Shown here in pieces: positions 1-6,285 of a stretch of 15,301 nt of DNA. The first letter of the stretch is position 1. Every line of letters begins with the position of its first letter. A model generated the notes under the pieces. It made no database searches. It saw only the letters and a list, made by a program, of their open reading frames with translations, and was not told the DNA's origin. Position numbers and translations under genes: made by a program. The DNA is from Phyllobacteriaceae bacterium. GTDB lineage: Bacteria > Pseudomonadota > Alphaproteobacteria > Rhizobiales > Devosiaceae. Location of the stretch: positions 1 to 15,301 of the forward strand of contig JAAZLP010000048.1 of NCBI GenBank assembly GCA_012799265.1, written 5' to 3'.

Positions 1-263
1 CGGATATTGCGGGCTTTGGCGGCCTTGGTGTCGATATTGTCATAGCCGACGCCAAAGCTGGCGATGATCTCGAGATTGGGCAGCGCATCCATGAGGTCGG
101 CCTGCACGCCCGAGCCGGCATGCGCGCGGATGCGGGAGCCGTTTTCGGCAAGCCAGGCCTTCTTGTCTTCGACCTCGTGCAGCTTGTGCACAGTGTAGCG
201 CTCGGCCAGGGCCTTTTCGCAGGACGCCAGAAGCGGATGGGTCTGGAGGATTTCGATGGTCAT
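1..263 (-). CDS. D-2-hydroxyacid dehydrogenase, N-terminal part (runs off the left edge)
   Basis: Reading the minus strand from an ATG at 263-261 gives 87 codons that stay open to the window edge, so only the N-terminal part of the protein is present. The fragment starts MTIEILQTHPLL and ends with a PNLEIIASFGVGYDNID segment, which is the conserved stretch of the N-terminal substrate-binding lobe in NAD(P)-dependent D-isomer-specific 2-hydroxyacid dehydrogenases (the glyoxylate/hydroxypyruvate reductase and phosphoglycerate dehydrogenase superfamily). The Rossmann domain and the catalytic Arg/Glu/His lie outside the window, so the substrate cannot be named. A purine-rich AGAGGGAG lies about 5 bases upstream of the ATG and supports this start. 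The gene diverges from the ATP-grasp gene across a 157 bp gap. The family call is strong; the exact enzyme is open. Confidence 0.85.
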   Translation of the reverse strand, partial: MTIEILQTHPLLASCEKALAERYTVHKLHEVEDKKAWLAENGSRIRAHAGSGVQADLMDALPNLEIIASFGVGYDNIDTKAAKARNI

Positions 264-420
264 GACGCTCCCTCTTCGCACGGCGAAGCTTAAGCACTTG
301 ATCCTGCAGCACAAGGGCGAAATCGCTCAAAGCCGTTCGGCGGGGTGGGTGGACGGCGGCAACCAAACGTGTAGCAATGGAGAGGCGATGGGAAAGCCGT
401 AACGCATAAAGCGGAGCAGT
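264..420. promoter_or_regulatory. Divergent intergenic region between the dehydrogenase and ATP-grasp genes
   Basis: This 157 bp gap separates two divergently transcribed genes and must hold the start signals of both. The only clear elements are ribosome-binding sequences at each end: AGAGGGAG for the minus-strand gene and GCGGAG about 4 bases before the plus-strand ATG. I could not pick a convincing -35/-10 pair on either strand. No open frame in the gap looks like a gene. Confidence 0.4.
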
Positions 421-1842
421 ATGGGCGACACAACGCCGTTTGACGAAATGTACAACCCGGACGGGTCCGTCCGCGAACCTTACCGCGCCCTGAGCGAATG
501 GCTGGCAGAACAGCCGGAAAAGGCTCTGACGCTGATGCAGTCCGACGCGGAGGCGATCTTCCGCAAGCTGGGCATCACCTTCGCCGTCTATGGCTCGGAA
601 GAAGGCACCGAAAAGCTCATCCCCTTCGATGTGATCCCGCGGATCATTGCCGCCAATGAATGGCGCAAGCTCTCGAAAGGGATCGAGCAGCGGGTCAAGG
701 CGCTCAACGCTTTCCTCTATGACATCTATCACCGCCAGGAGATCCTCAAGGCCGGGCGGGTGCCGGAAAAGCTGATCCTCAACAACGCGGCCTTTTGCCC
801 GCAGATGATGGGGCTGGAGCCGGCCAAGGGCGTCTATGCCCATATCATCGGCGTCGATATCGTCCGCGTCGGGGCGGACGAATTCTACGTGCTGGAAGAC
901 AATCTGCGCACGCCGTCCGGGGTCAGCTACATGCTGGAAGACCGCGAGGCGATGATGCTGCTGGCGCCGGACCTCTTCCAGCGCACGAAGGTTGCGCCGG
1001 TCGAAGCCTATCCGGAAAACCTCAGGCGGACCCTCGAAAGCGTGGCACCGGCCAATAGCAGGGGCACTCCGGTGATCGCGGTGCTGACGCCGGGCATCTA
1101 CAATTCAGCCTATTTCGAGCATTCGTTCCTTGCCGACCAGATGGGCGCCCAACTCTGCGAAGGGCACGACCTCTTCGTCGATGGCGGCAAGGTCTATATG
1201 CGCACGACCACAGGGCCGGAGCGGGTCGACGTCATCTATCGCCGGATTGACGATGACTATCTCGACCCCCTCACCTTCCGGCCTGATTCCATGTTGGGCG
1301 TGCCGGGCATCTTTGACGCCTATCGCGCGGGGAATGTCACGCTGGTCAATGCGCCGGGAACGGGCATCGCCGACGACAAGGCGGTCTATACCTATGTGCC
1401 TGAGATCGTTGAGTTTTATCTCGGCGAGAAGGCGCTGCTGCAGAATGTGCCGACCTATAACTGCACCGATCGCGACCAGCGCGAATGGGTGCTGGAGAAC
1501 ATCCATGACCTTGTGGTCAAGGAAGTGCATGGCTCGGGCGGCTACGGCATGATGGTGGGCCCGACGGCGACCGAGGAACAGCACGAAGAGTTCAAGAAGA
1601 AGATCATCGCGCGGCCGGACAATTACATCGTCCAGCCAACGCTCAACCTTTCCACCTGCCCAACCCACATCAAGGGTCAGCTGGCGCCGCGTCATGTCGA
1701 TCTCCGGCCCTATGTGCTGGTTGGCGACGAGGTGCGGATCACGCCGGGCGGGCTCACCCGCGTGGCGCTCAAGGAAGGATCGCTGGTCGTCAATTCGTCC
1801 CAGGGCGGCGGGACGAAGGATACTTGGGTGCTGGAAGATTGA
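421..1842 (+). CDS. Circularly permuted ATP-grasp protein (type 2; former DUF404/DUF407)
   Basis: This 473-residue protein matches the circularly permuted ATP-grasp family (CP_ATPgrasp) in length and wording. It begins MGDTTPFDEMYNPDGSVR and has a lobe with the stretches GVDIVR, YVLEDNLRTPSGVSYM and TPGIYNSAYFEH. The C-terminal part carries VHGSGGYGM (about residues 369-377), which looks like the nucleotide-binding loop, then DLRPYV (427-432) and NSSQGGGTKD (458-467). ATP-grasp enzymes join a carboxylate to an amine or thiol through an acyl phosphate, so a ligase making or attaching a peptide-like product is expected; the substrate is unknown. The start is supported by GCGGAG upstream. It is the first gene of the cluster with alpha-E and transglutaminase partners, but 232 bp separate it from the next gene, unusually far for this set. 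Cytosolic: no signal peptide or membrane segment is seen. Confidence 0.93.
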   Translation: MGDTTPFDEMYNPDGSVREPYRALSEWLAEQPEKALTLMQSDAEAIFRKLGITFAVYGSEEGTEKLIPFDVIPRIIAANEWRKLSKGIEQRVKALNAFLYDIYHRQEILKAGRVPEKLILNNAAFCPQMMGLEPAKGVYAHIIGVDIVRVGADEFYVLEDNLRTPSGVSYMLEDREAMMLLAPDLFQRTKVAPVEAYPENLRRTLESVAPANSRGTPVIAVLTPGIYNSAYFEHSFLADQMGAQLCEGHDLFVDGGKVYMRTTTGPERVDVIYRRIDDDYLDPLTFRPDSMLGVPGIFDAYRAGNVTLVNAPGTGIADDKAVYTYVPEIVEFYLGEKALLQNVPTYNCTDRDQREWVLENIHDLVVKEVHGSGGYGMMVGPTATEEQHEEFKKKIIARPDNYIVQPTLNLSTCPTHIKGQLAPRHVDLRPYVLVGDEVRITPGGLTRVALKEGSLVVNSSQGGGTKDTWVLED

Positions 1843-1869
1843 TGATGGGCACCATGGTCTTGAAGAATA

Positions 1870-2013
1870 CCCCCTCCCTACCTCTGCTACGGCCGTTCCG
1901 GCCTAGCGACGGTACCAGCCAATCGAGCGTAGCTCTCATGGCCTCTGCCACTAAAATCGCTTCACCGAAGCGATTTTGCCTTCGGCCGTGGCAGAGCCCC
2001 TCAAGGGGGAGGG
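1870..2013. repeat. Composite palindromic intergenic element
   Basis: This element fills most of the gap between the ATP-grasp and alpha-E genes. The outer arms are CCCTCCC (1872-1878) and GGGAGGG (2007-2013). Inside them CTCTGCTACGG (1882-1892) can pair with CCGTGGCAGAG (1986-1996) with one G-T wobble. The same right arm can instead pair with CTCTGCCAC (1943-1951). Nested hairpins are GGCCG-TTC-CGGCC (1891-1903), AAAATCGCTTC-ACC-GAAGCGATTTT (1953-1977, 11 perfect pairs), GCC-TTC-GGC (1978-1986) and CCCCT-CA-AGGGG (1997-2008). This much inverted symmetry in a non-coding stretch resembles dispersed palindromic elements of the REP, BIME or MITE kind. Only one copy is in the window, so its repeated nature is inference. 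It could also act as a transcript-processing or attenuation structure between the two genes. Confidence 0.7.
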
Positions 2014-2074
2014 TGAAGGAAGACGCTCACTCGACACCCGCAGCTTGGGAGGGGGGAAGCTCCCTTTTGGCAGC

Positions 2075-3025
2075 ATGAGAATGTTGGGACGGACTGCCGC
2101 AAATCTCTTCTGGCTTTCCCGCTATGTGGAGCGGGCCGAGAACATGGCCCGGCTCTTTGATGTGGGCTATCGCATGAGCCTGACCAGCCGCCGCGAAGGC
2201 GGGGCTGCCGAGCACCTGATCTCGATGATGCAGGCTGCAGAAGTCGACGAGGCCTTTGCCGAAAAGCATAAGGTGGCTGACATTGAAACTGTGGCTCACT
2301 TCATGCTGTTCGATCAGGAGAACCCGTCTTCGGTCTATTCCTGCCTCGAGGCGGCGCGGACCAATGCGCGTTCGGTGCGCACGGCAATCACCACCGATAT
2401 GTGGGAGAGCCTCAACGAGGCCTGGCTCGAATATTCGCAGATCAAGCCAAGGGATGTGCGCGGGGCAAAGCTTCTGGGCCTATTGCAATGGGTCAAGCAG
2501 CGTAGCCACGAGTTCCGCGGCGCCCTGCTGGGTACGATCCTCCGCGATGACGGGTTCTCGTTCCTGCAGGCGGGCAATTTCGTCGAGCGGGCGGACAATA
2601 CGGCGCGTATTCTCGACATGAAATATTATGTCCTGCTGCCGCGCACGAGCCTTGTCGGCGGGGATATCGACATCCAGCAATGGACGCTGATCCTGCGGGC
2701 CGCGTCGGCCAACCGGGCCTATCGGCACGTCTATCACGACCGCTACCGGGCCGATAATATCGCCGACTTCCTGATCCTGCGGCCGGAAATGCCGCGGTCG
2801 CTGGTCCATTGCGCGCGCAACATGCAGCAGAACCTCGAAAGCCTGACGCGCATGTATGGCCGTACGGACAGCTGTCACAGTGTGGTGGATGATCTGGTGA
2901 GCATGGTCGAGAACACGGACATGGACCAGATTTTTGCCCATGGCCTGCATGAATTCCTGACCGAGTTCATCACCCGCAATAACCGCGTCACGGACGCCCT
3001 GTCGGAAAGCTACAACTTCTACTGA
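2075..3025 (+). CDS. Alpha-E domain protein (former DUF403)
   Basis: This 316-residue, mostly helical protein fits the alpha-E family (PF04168) along its whole length. Typical stretches are the N-terminal LGRTAANLFWLSRYVERAEN, then ARTNARSVRTAIT, MWESLNEAW and NFVERADNTARILDMKYY, the last repeating the VERA.N.AR pattern of the N terminus. Its biochemistry is not established; the family is found almost always beside circularly permuted ATP-grasp and transglutaminase genes, so a partner role in the same pathway is inferred. The start at 2075 is chosen because family members begin close to LGRTAANLFW; the ATG at 2081 is equally possible. A longer frame reaches back to a TTG at 1976, but that extension would be coded by the palindromic element and is unlikely. 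No good ribosome-binding site sits at the usual distance; GGGAGGGGGG lies about 18 bases upstream. Its stop overlaps the next start by one base (TGATG). Confidence 0.92.
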   Translation: MRMLGRTAANLFWLSRYVERAENMARLFDVGYRMSLTSRREGGAAEHLISMMQAAEVDEAFAEKHKVADIETVAHFMLFDQENPSSVYSCLEAARTNARSVRTAITTDMWESLNEAWLEYSQIKPRDVRGAKLLGLLQWVKQRSHEFRGALLGTILRDDGFSFLQAGNFVERADNTARILDMKYYVLLPRTSLVGGDIDIQQWTLILRAASANRAYRHVYHDRYRADNIADFLILRPEMPRSLVHCARNMQQNLESLTRMYGRTDSCHSVVDDLVSMVENTDMDQIFAHGLHEFLTEFITRNNRVTDALSESYNFY

Positions 3026-3828
3026 TGCGTATCGCGATCGACCACAGGCTGACGCTTATTCCGCCACCCGGCACCGGGATGCTGGTGCTGCAGGTCCTGC
3101 TGACGCCGCGCAGCGGACCGGGCCAAACCATCAACAACTGGATGGTGGAGATGGTCGGCATGGACAATGCCGCACGGTTCACCGATGCCTTCGCCAATGA
3201 CATGCTGCTGGTCAATATCCCCAAGCCCGAAGGGGAAATCGCCCTGCATGTCACGGGACTTGTCGAGACCAAGGACCTCTCCGGCGTGCTCGGCCGCGTG
3301 CCGGGAGAACCGGTGCCCGCGCTCTACAAGCGCCAGACCGAGAAGGCGAAAGCGCCCGAAGGCATAGCGGAGCGGTTTGAGGGTAGCGCGGATAGCCGAC
3401 TATCCATTCTCCACGGGCTTATGGGCGCCATAGGCGAGCACTTTGGCGTCACAGTCGAAACACCCGAGCAGAGCCAGATGCTTGCCGACGGATCCAGCGC
3501 GCAGAGCCAAGGTGGTGCGCGAGCAGATGTTGATGCCGCGGGGCTGGCCCATGGCTTTGTCGGCGCTTGCCGGGCGCTCGACATTCCCGCGCGGGTGGTG
3601 ACGGGCTATCTGCTGGATGCGCCGGAAGGTGTCTCACCCTTCCACGTCTGGGCCGAAGCCTATGATGAAGGTCTGGGCTGGATCGGCTTTGACCCCAGCA
3701 TCCAGCTCTGTCCGACGGATCGCCATCTGCGGCTGGCGGCAGGCCTCGATCTCGGCGACGCGCAGCCGCTGAAAATGGTGCCGGTTGCAGAAGTCCGACA
3801 CGACCAGATCGGTGTTACGGCAGGTTGA
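3025..3828 (+). CDS. Transglutaminase-like cysteine peptidase family protein
   Basis: This 267-residue protein has an N-terminal beta-rich domain (about residues 1-105, Bact_transglu_N type) and a C-terminal transglutaminase-like core (about 125-240). The likely catalytic triad is visible: Cys182 in GACRALDIPARVV, His207 in PFHVWAEAY and Asp223 in IGFDPS. Members of this bacterial group are thought to act as thiol peptidases or amide-transfer enzymes and accompany the ATP-grasp and alpha-E genes, perhaps trimming or transferring the product that the ATP-grasp protein makes. The substrate is unknown. No signal peptide is seen, so a cytosolic location is expected. Translation is probably coupled to the alpha-E gene because the start ATG shares its A with that gene's TGA stop. 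It ends in a short hairpin and faces a convergent gene. The proteasome-like Anbu gene sometimes found with this set is not present on this side. Confidence 0.92.
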   Translation: MRIAIDHRLTLIPPPGTGMLVLQVLLTPRSGPGQTINNWMVEMVGMDNAARFTDAFANDMLLVNIPKPEGEIALHVTGLVETKDLSGVLGRVPGEPVPALYKRQTEKAKAPEGIAERFEGSADSRLSILHGLMGAIGEHFGVTVETPEQSQMLADGSSAQSQGGARADVDAAGLAHGFVGACRALDIPARVVTGYLLDAPEGVSPFHVWAEAYDEGLGWIGFDPSIQLCPTDRHLRLAAGLDLGDAQPLKMVPVAEVRHDQIGVTAG

Positions 3829-3834
3829 ACCTGC
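3820..3834. terminator. Short hairpin between convergent genes
   Basis: GCAGGT-TGA-ACCTGC forms six perfect pairs around a three-base loop that is itself the stop codon of the transglutaminase gene. It lies in the 15 bp gap region before the stop of the convergent CNNM-family gene, so it could serve both directions. There is no T-rich tail on either strand, which makes a classical intrinsic terminator doubtful. Confidence 0.35.
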
Positions 3835-3843
3835 TCGCAGGCC

Positions 3844-5154
3844 TTATTGCGGGGGCTTGGCCTGAGGCTTGCTGGATTGCTTGGTGACGAGCAACTGGTT
3901 GAGCCGCATGCGATCGGCGTCCACCACTTCGAACACATAGCCACCGGCCTCGATGCGGTCACCCTTGCGGGCGGCGCGGCGCAGGCGATGCACCATGAAG
4001 CCGCCGATCGTTTCGTAGGCGCCTTCGCTTTCGAGATGCTTGATCCCGAGTGCCTGGGTGACCTCGACCATCGGCGTTACGCCGTCGATGAGATAGCTAT
4101 TGTCTTCGCGCCGGAGGATGGGCCGCTCCTCGAAGGGATTGACCAAGCCATGCACCAGCGCGGCCATCAGATCCTTGAAGGTGACGATGCCGACGACATA
4201 GGCATATTCGCTGACCACGAGGGCAAAGCCGGTCCCCTGGGCCTGAAACTCGGCCATCACTTCCCAGACATTGAGAGAATCGGGAACCGAGAGCACATCG
4301 CGACGGGTTTCGCGGAAATCGATCGAGCGTGAGCTTTCGAAGGCGGCTGCAAGCGCATCTTCGGCGCGGACAAAGCCGATGACATTATCGAGCCCGCCAT
4401 CGCAGAGCGGATAGCGAGAGAAGGGATATTGCTGGACCTTCTGGCGCTGGATTTCCGCCGTGTCGCGCACGTCGAGAAAAACCACATCATCGCGGACAGT
4501 CATCACTGAGGTGACACTGCGCAATTCGAGCGCCAGCACGTTCTTGATCAGCTGATGCTCGTTTTTCATCAGCGCCCCGGAGGCTTCGCCGCCGGCGAGG
4601 ATCATGCGGAAATCCTCGGTGGTCACCTCATCATTGCGATCGGGCTTGATGCGCAGAAGCGCGATCAGCCAGTCTGACAGGGTGCTGAAAACCGATACCA
4701 GCGGCCTGAGCACACGGACCTGGACTTCCAGAAACCCGCCGACGAAGAGCGCCACCCGCTCCGGCATCATCATGGCGATGCGCCTTGGCGTGAGATCGGC
4801 CAGAAGGATGAAAAGCGCCGTCACAAGGACAAAGGAGACCACGCCGCCGGCAGCTTCAGCCGTTTCAATCGGCATGAAACGCTTGAGGAAGGATGCGAAG
4901 TGCGGCGTCAGGAATTCGGATCCGACGATGCCGGCGAGGATCGAGACTGCATTTGTGGTAATCTGGAGGGCCGTGATGACCCTTCCCGCCTTGGCGCGCA
5001 GTTTGATGAAGCGCAGGGCGCGGATGTCGCCCTGTTCTGCCAGGGCGCGGATGCGGATTTCACGCGCTGCCGCGAAAGCGATTTCGGCAAGGGCGATCAG
5101 GACGCCGATGGCGATGAGGACGGCGAGGAGCAGAAATCCGAGGAGCAGGTTCAT
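3844..5154 (-). CDS. CNNM/CBS/CorC-family membrane protein (hemolysin family, YtfL/PaeA-like)
   Basis: This 436-residue protein has the standard three-part architecture of the family. An N-terminal DUF21/CNNM membrane domain (about residues 1-165) has hydrophobic segments near 2-29, 62-80, 104-119 and 134-165. A CBS pair follows (about 215-340), opening with VMTVRDDVVFLD. A CorC_HlyC domain (about 350-425) ends the protein, with YLIDGVTPMVEV and YETIGGFMVHRL. Family members are linked to magnesium, sodium or polyamine efflux; the historical hemolysin name is misleading. In the membrane domain ADLTPRRIA (119-127) stands where many relatives have a GELVPKRIA-like stretch, and the second CBS has SEYAYVVG where DEYG.. 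is common. It follows the AEC transporter gene by 32 bp on the same strand, so an operon is plausible, though no strong ribosome-binding site is visible. The ion or amine transported cannot be read from the sequence. Confidence 0.9.
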   Translation of the reverse strand: MNLLLGFLLLAVLIAIGVLIALAEIAFAAAREIRIRALAEQGDIRALRFIKLRAKAGRVITALQITTNAVSILAGIVGSEFLTPHFASFLKRFMPIETAEAAGGVVSFVLVTALFILLADLTPRRIAMMMPERVALFVGGFLEVQVRVLRPLVSVFSTLSDWLIALLRIKPDRNDEVTTEDFRMILAGGEASGALMKNEHQLIKNVLALELRSVTSVMTVRDDVVFLDVRDTAEIQRQKVQQYPFSRYPLCDGGLDNVIGFVRAEDALAAAFESSRSIDFRETRRDVLSVPDSLNVWEVMAEFQAQGTGFALVVSEYAYVVGIVTFKDLMAALVHGLVNPFEERPILRREDNSYLIDGVTPMVEVTQALGIKHLESEGAYETIGGFMVHRLRRAARKGDRIEAGGYVFEVVDADRMRLNQLLVTKQSSKPQAKPPQ

Positions 5155-5186
5155 GCCGTATTACTACTCGCAAACGGACCGCCGAC

Positions 5187-6122
5187 CTAGAGGGAGAGTA
5201 TGTAGAGCCAACCGGTGATCGTCACCGCGGAGAAGACGGTGGCGATGAGGATGGTGTTGGCGGCAACGCTGACGCCGCGGTCGTAATAGGTCGCGAAGAC
5301 ATAGATGTTGATGCCAGCCGGCATGGCGGAAAGCAGGATGCCGTAGCGGGCGATTTCCATGGGCACATGCAGCACCCAGATCATCAGCACATAGGCGATG
5401 GCGGGGTGGAGGATGAGCTTGATGAAGGAGGCGACAAGCGCCTGCTTCCAGTTGTCGCTGAGCTTGAATTCGGTCAGCGCGCCGCCAATGCCGAAAAGGG
5501 CGACGGGCACAACGGCCTGCGCCATCATCTGGAAGAAGGCAGCGGCGGGCTCGATCAATTGCAGATTGAGGAAGGTGCCGATGATGCCGGCGGCAATGCC
5601 CCAGATCAGCGGATTGGAAACAACGCGGCGGACAGCGACCACCAGTGTTTTGCCCAGAGGCTGGCCATCGCGTCGGGTCAATTCCATGGTGACCATGCCG
5701 ACGGTGAGGAGGATCGCGCCATGAACGCCGATGATCGAGAGCGTAACCGGCAGGGCCGCTTCGCCATAGGCTCGGGTCATGATCGGGAGGCCAACCAGCA
5801 CGGTATTGGTGAAGGTGCCGGCAAAACCGACGGACACCGCCTGCCCCGGCCGATCGCCGAAGAATTTTCGGGCGATGACGATGCCGATGGCAAAGCAGAT
5901 GATGGCGCCGAGATAGAAGGGGCCGATGATGGAGAGGGCGAAGGCCGCGCGGAAATCGCTGGTGAGGATGGAATAGAACAGCAAGCACGGGGTGGCGAAA
6001 TTGTTCACGAAGGCGATGAGCGCCTTCACCCCTTCGGCCGGGAAGAGTTTGAAATGCACCGCGCCGTAGCCAAAGCAGATGAGCGCGAAGATCGGCGCGA
6101 TGACGGCAAGGATAGCGAGCAT
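5187..6122 (-). CDS. AEC-family transporter (auxin efflux carrier type permease)
   Basis: This 311-residue protein is almost entirely hydrophobic, with about ten membrane segments in two groups of five separated by a polar stretch near residues 145-165 (ELTRRDGQPLGKTLVVAVRR). The wording fits the AEC family (PF03547): an N-terminal IAPIFALICFGYG, the conserved NNFATPCLLFYSI helix, FTNTVLVGLPI, and a second half containing VPVALFGIGGAL and LLSAMPAGINIYVFATYY. Bacterial members export or import small organic acids such as malate or malonate; the substrate here is unknown. It sits in the inner membrane. The gene is transcribed away from glpD across a 163 bp gap and runs toward the CNNM gene, with which it may form an operon. 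AGGA about 12 bases before the ATG is a weak ribosome-binding site; the start fits the family's N terminus. Confidence 0.9.
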   Translation of the reverse strand: MLAILAVIAPIFALICFGYGAVHFKLFPAEGVKALIAFVNNFATPCLLFYSILTSDFRAAFALSIIGPFYLGAIICFAIGIVIARKFFGDRPGQAVSVGFAGTFTNTVLVGLPIMTRAYGEAALPVTLSIIGVHGAILLTVGMVTMELTRRDGQPLGKTLVVAVRRVVSNPLIWGIAAGIIGTFLNLQLIEPAAAFFQMMAQAVVPVALFGIGGALTEFKLSDNWKQALVASFIKLILHPAIAYVLMIWVLHVPMEIARYGILLSAMPAGINIYVFATYYDRGVSVAANTILIATVFSAVTITGWLYILSL

Positions 6123-6211
6123 GCGGCCGAAGAATCCTGACGCGGAGGGAGAGGCTCAGCCCTAAACCCCGCCCCTGCTGCGGTCAACTCTCGCCTTGTA
6201 TGGTAGTCAAA

Positions 6212-6262
6212 GCGAAATTCATTCGTGACACAAACGAAATAATATCGCTATAAATCGAAACA
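6212..6262 (+). promoter_or_regulatory. glpD promoter with CGAAA boxes, probable DeoR/GlpR-type operator
   Basis: A sigma70-like promoter is seen as GTGACA (6225-6230), an 18-base spacer and TATAAA (6249-6254), placing the transcript start near 6261, about 25 bases before the glpD ATG. Three CGAAA boxes lie at 6213-6217, 6235-6239 and 6256-6260, spaced 22 and 21 bases apart, so all three face nearly the same side of the helix. TTCGT (6222-6226) and ACGAA (6234-6238) also form an inverted repeat across the spacer. Repeats of this CGAAA kind are typical of DeoR-family regulators such as GlpR, which respond to glycerol 3-phosphate. The assignment is inference because no glpR gene is in the window. 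Confidence 0.55.
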
Positions 6263-6285
6263 CGATGTGAACTGGACGGCGCAGC

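Noticed and set aside
40..843. Long minus-strand open frame across the dehydrogenase start and the ATP-grasp gene
   Set aside because: It overlaps two well-supported genes in other frames, and its translation has no recognisable domain; such frames are common in GC-rich DNA.
1976..2074. N-terminal extension of the alpha-E protein from a TTG
   Set aside because: The added residues come from the repeat element, and the family starts near LGRTAANLFW.
1824..2078. Small plus-strand frame in the ATP-grasp/alpha-E gap
   Set aside because: It is coded mostly by the palindromic element, has no ribosome-binding site or domain, and overlaps the end of the ATP-grasp gene.
5367..6140. 257-codon plus-strand frame antisense to the AEC transporter
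   Set aside because: Its translation is a low-complexity run of Asp, Glu, Gly and His that mirrors hydrophobic codons on the other strand; the AEC frame explains the region.
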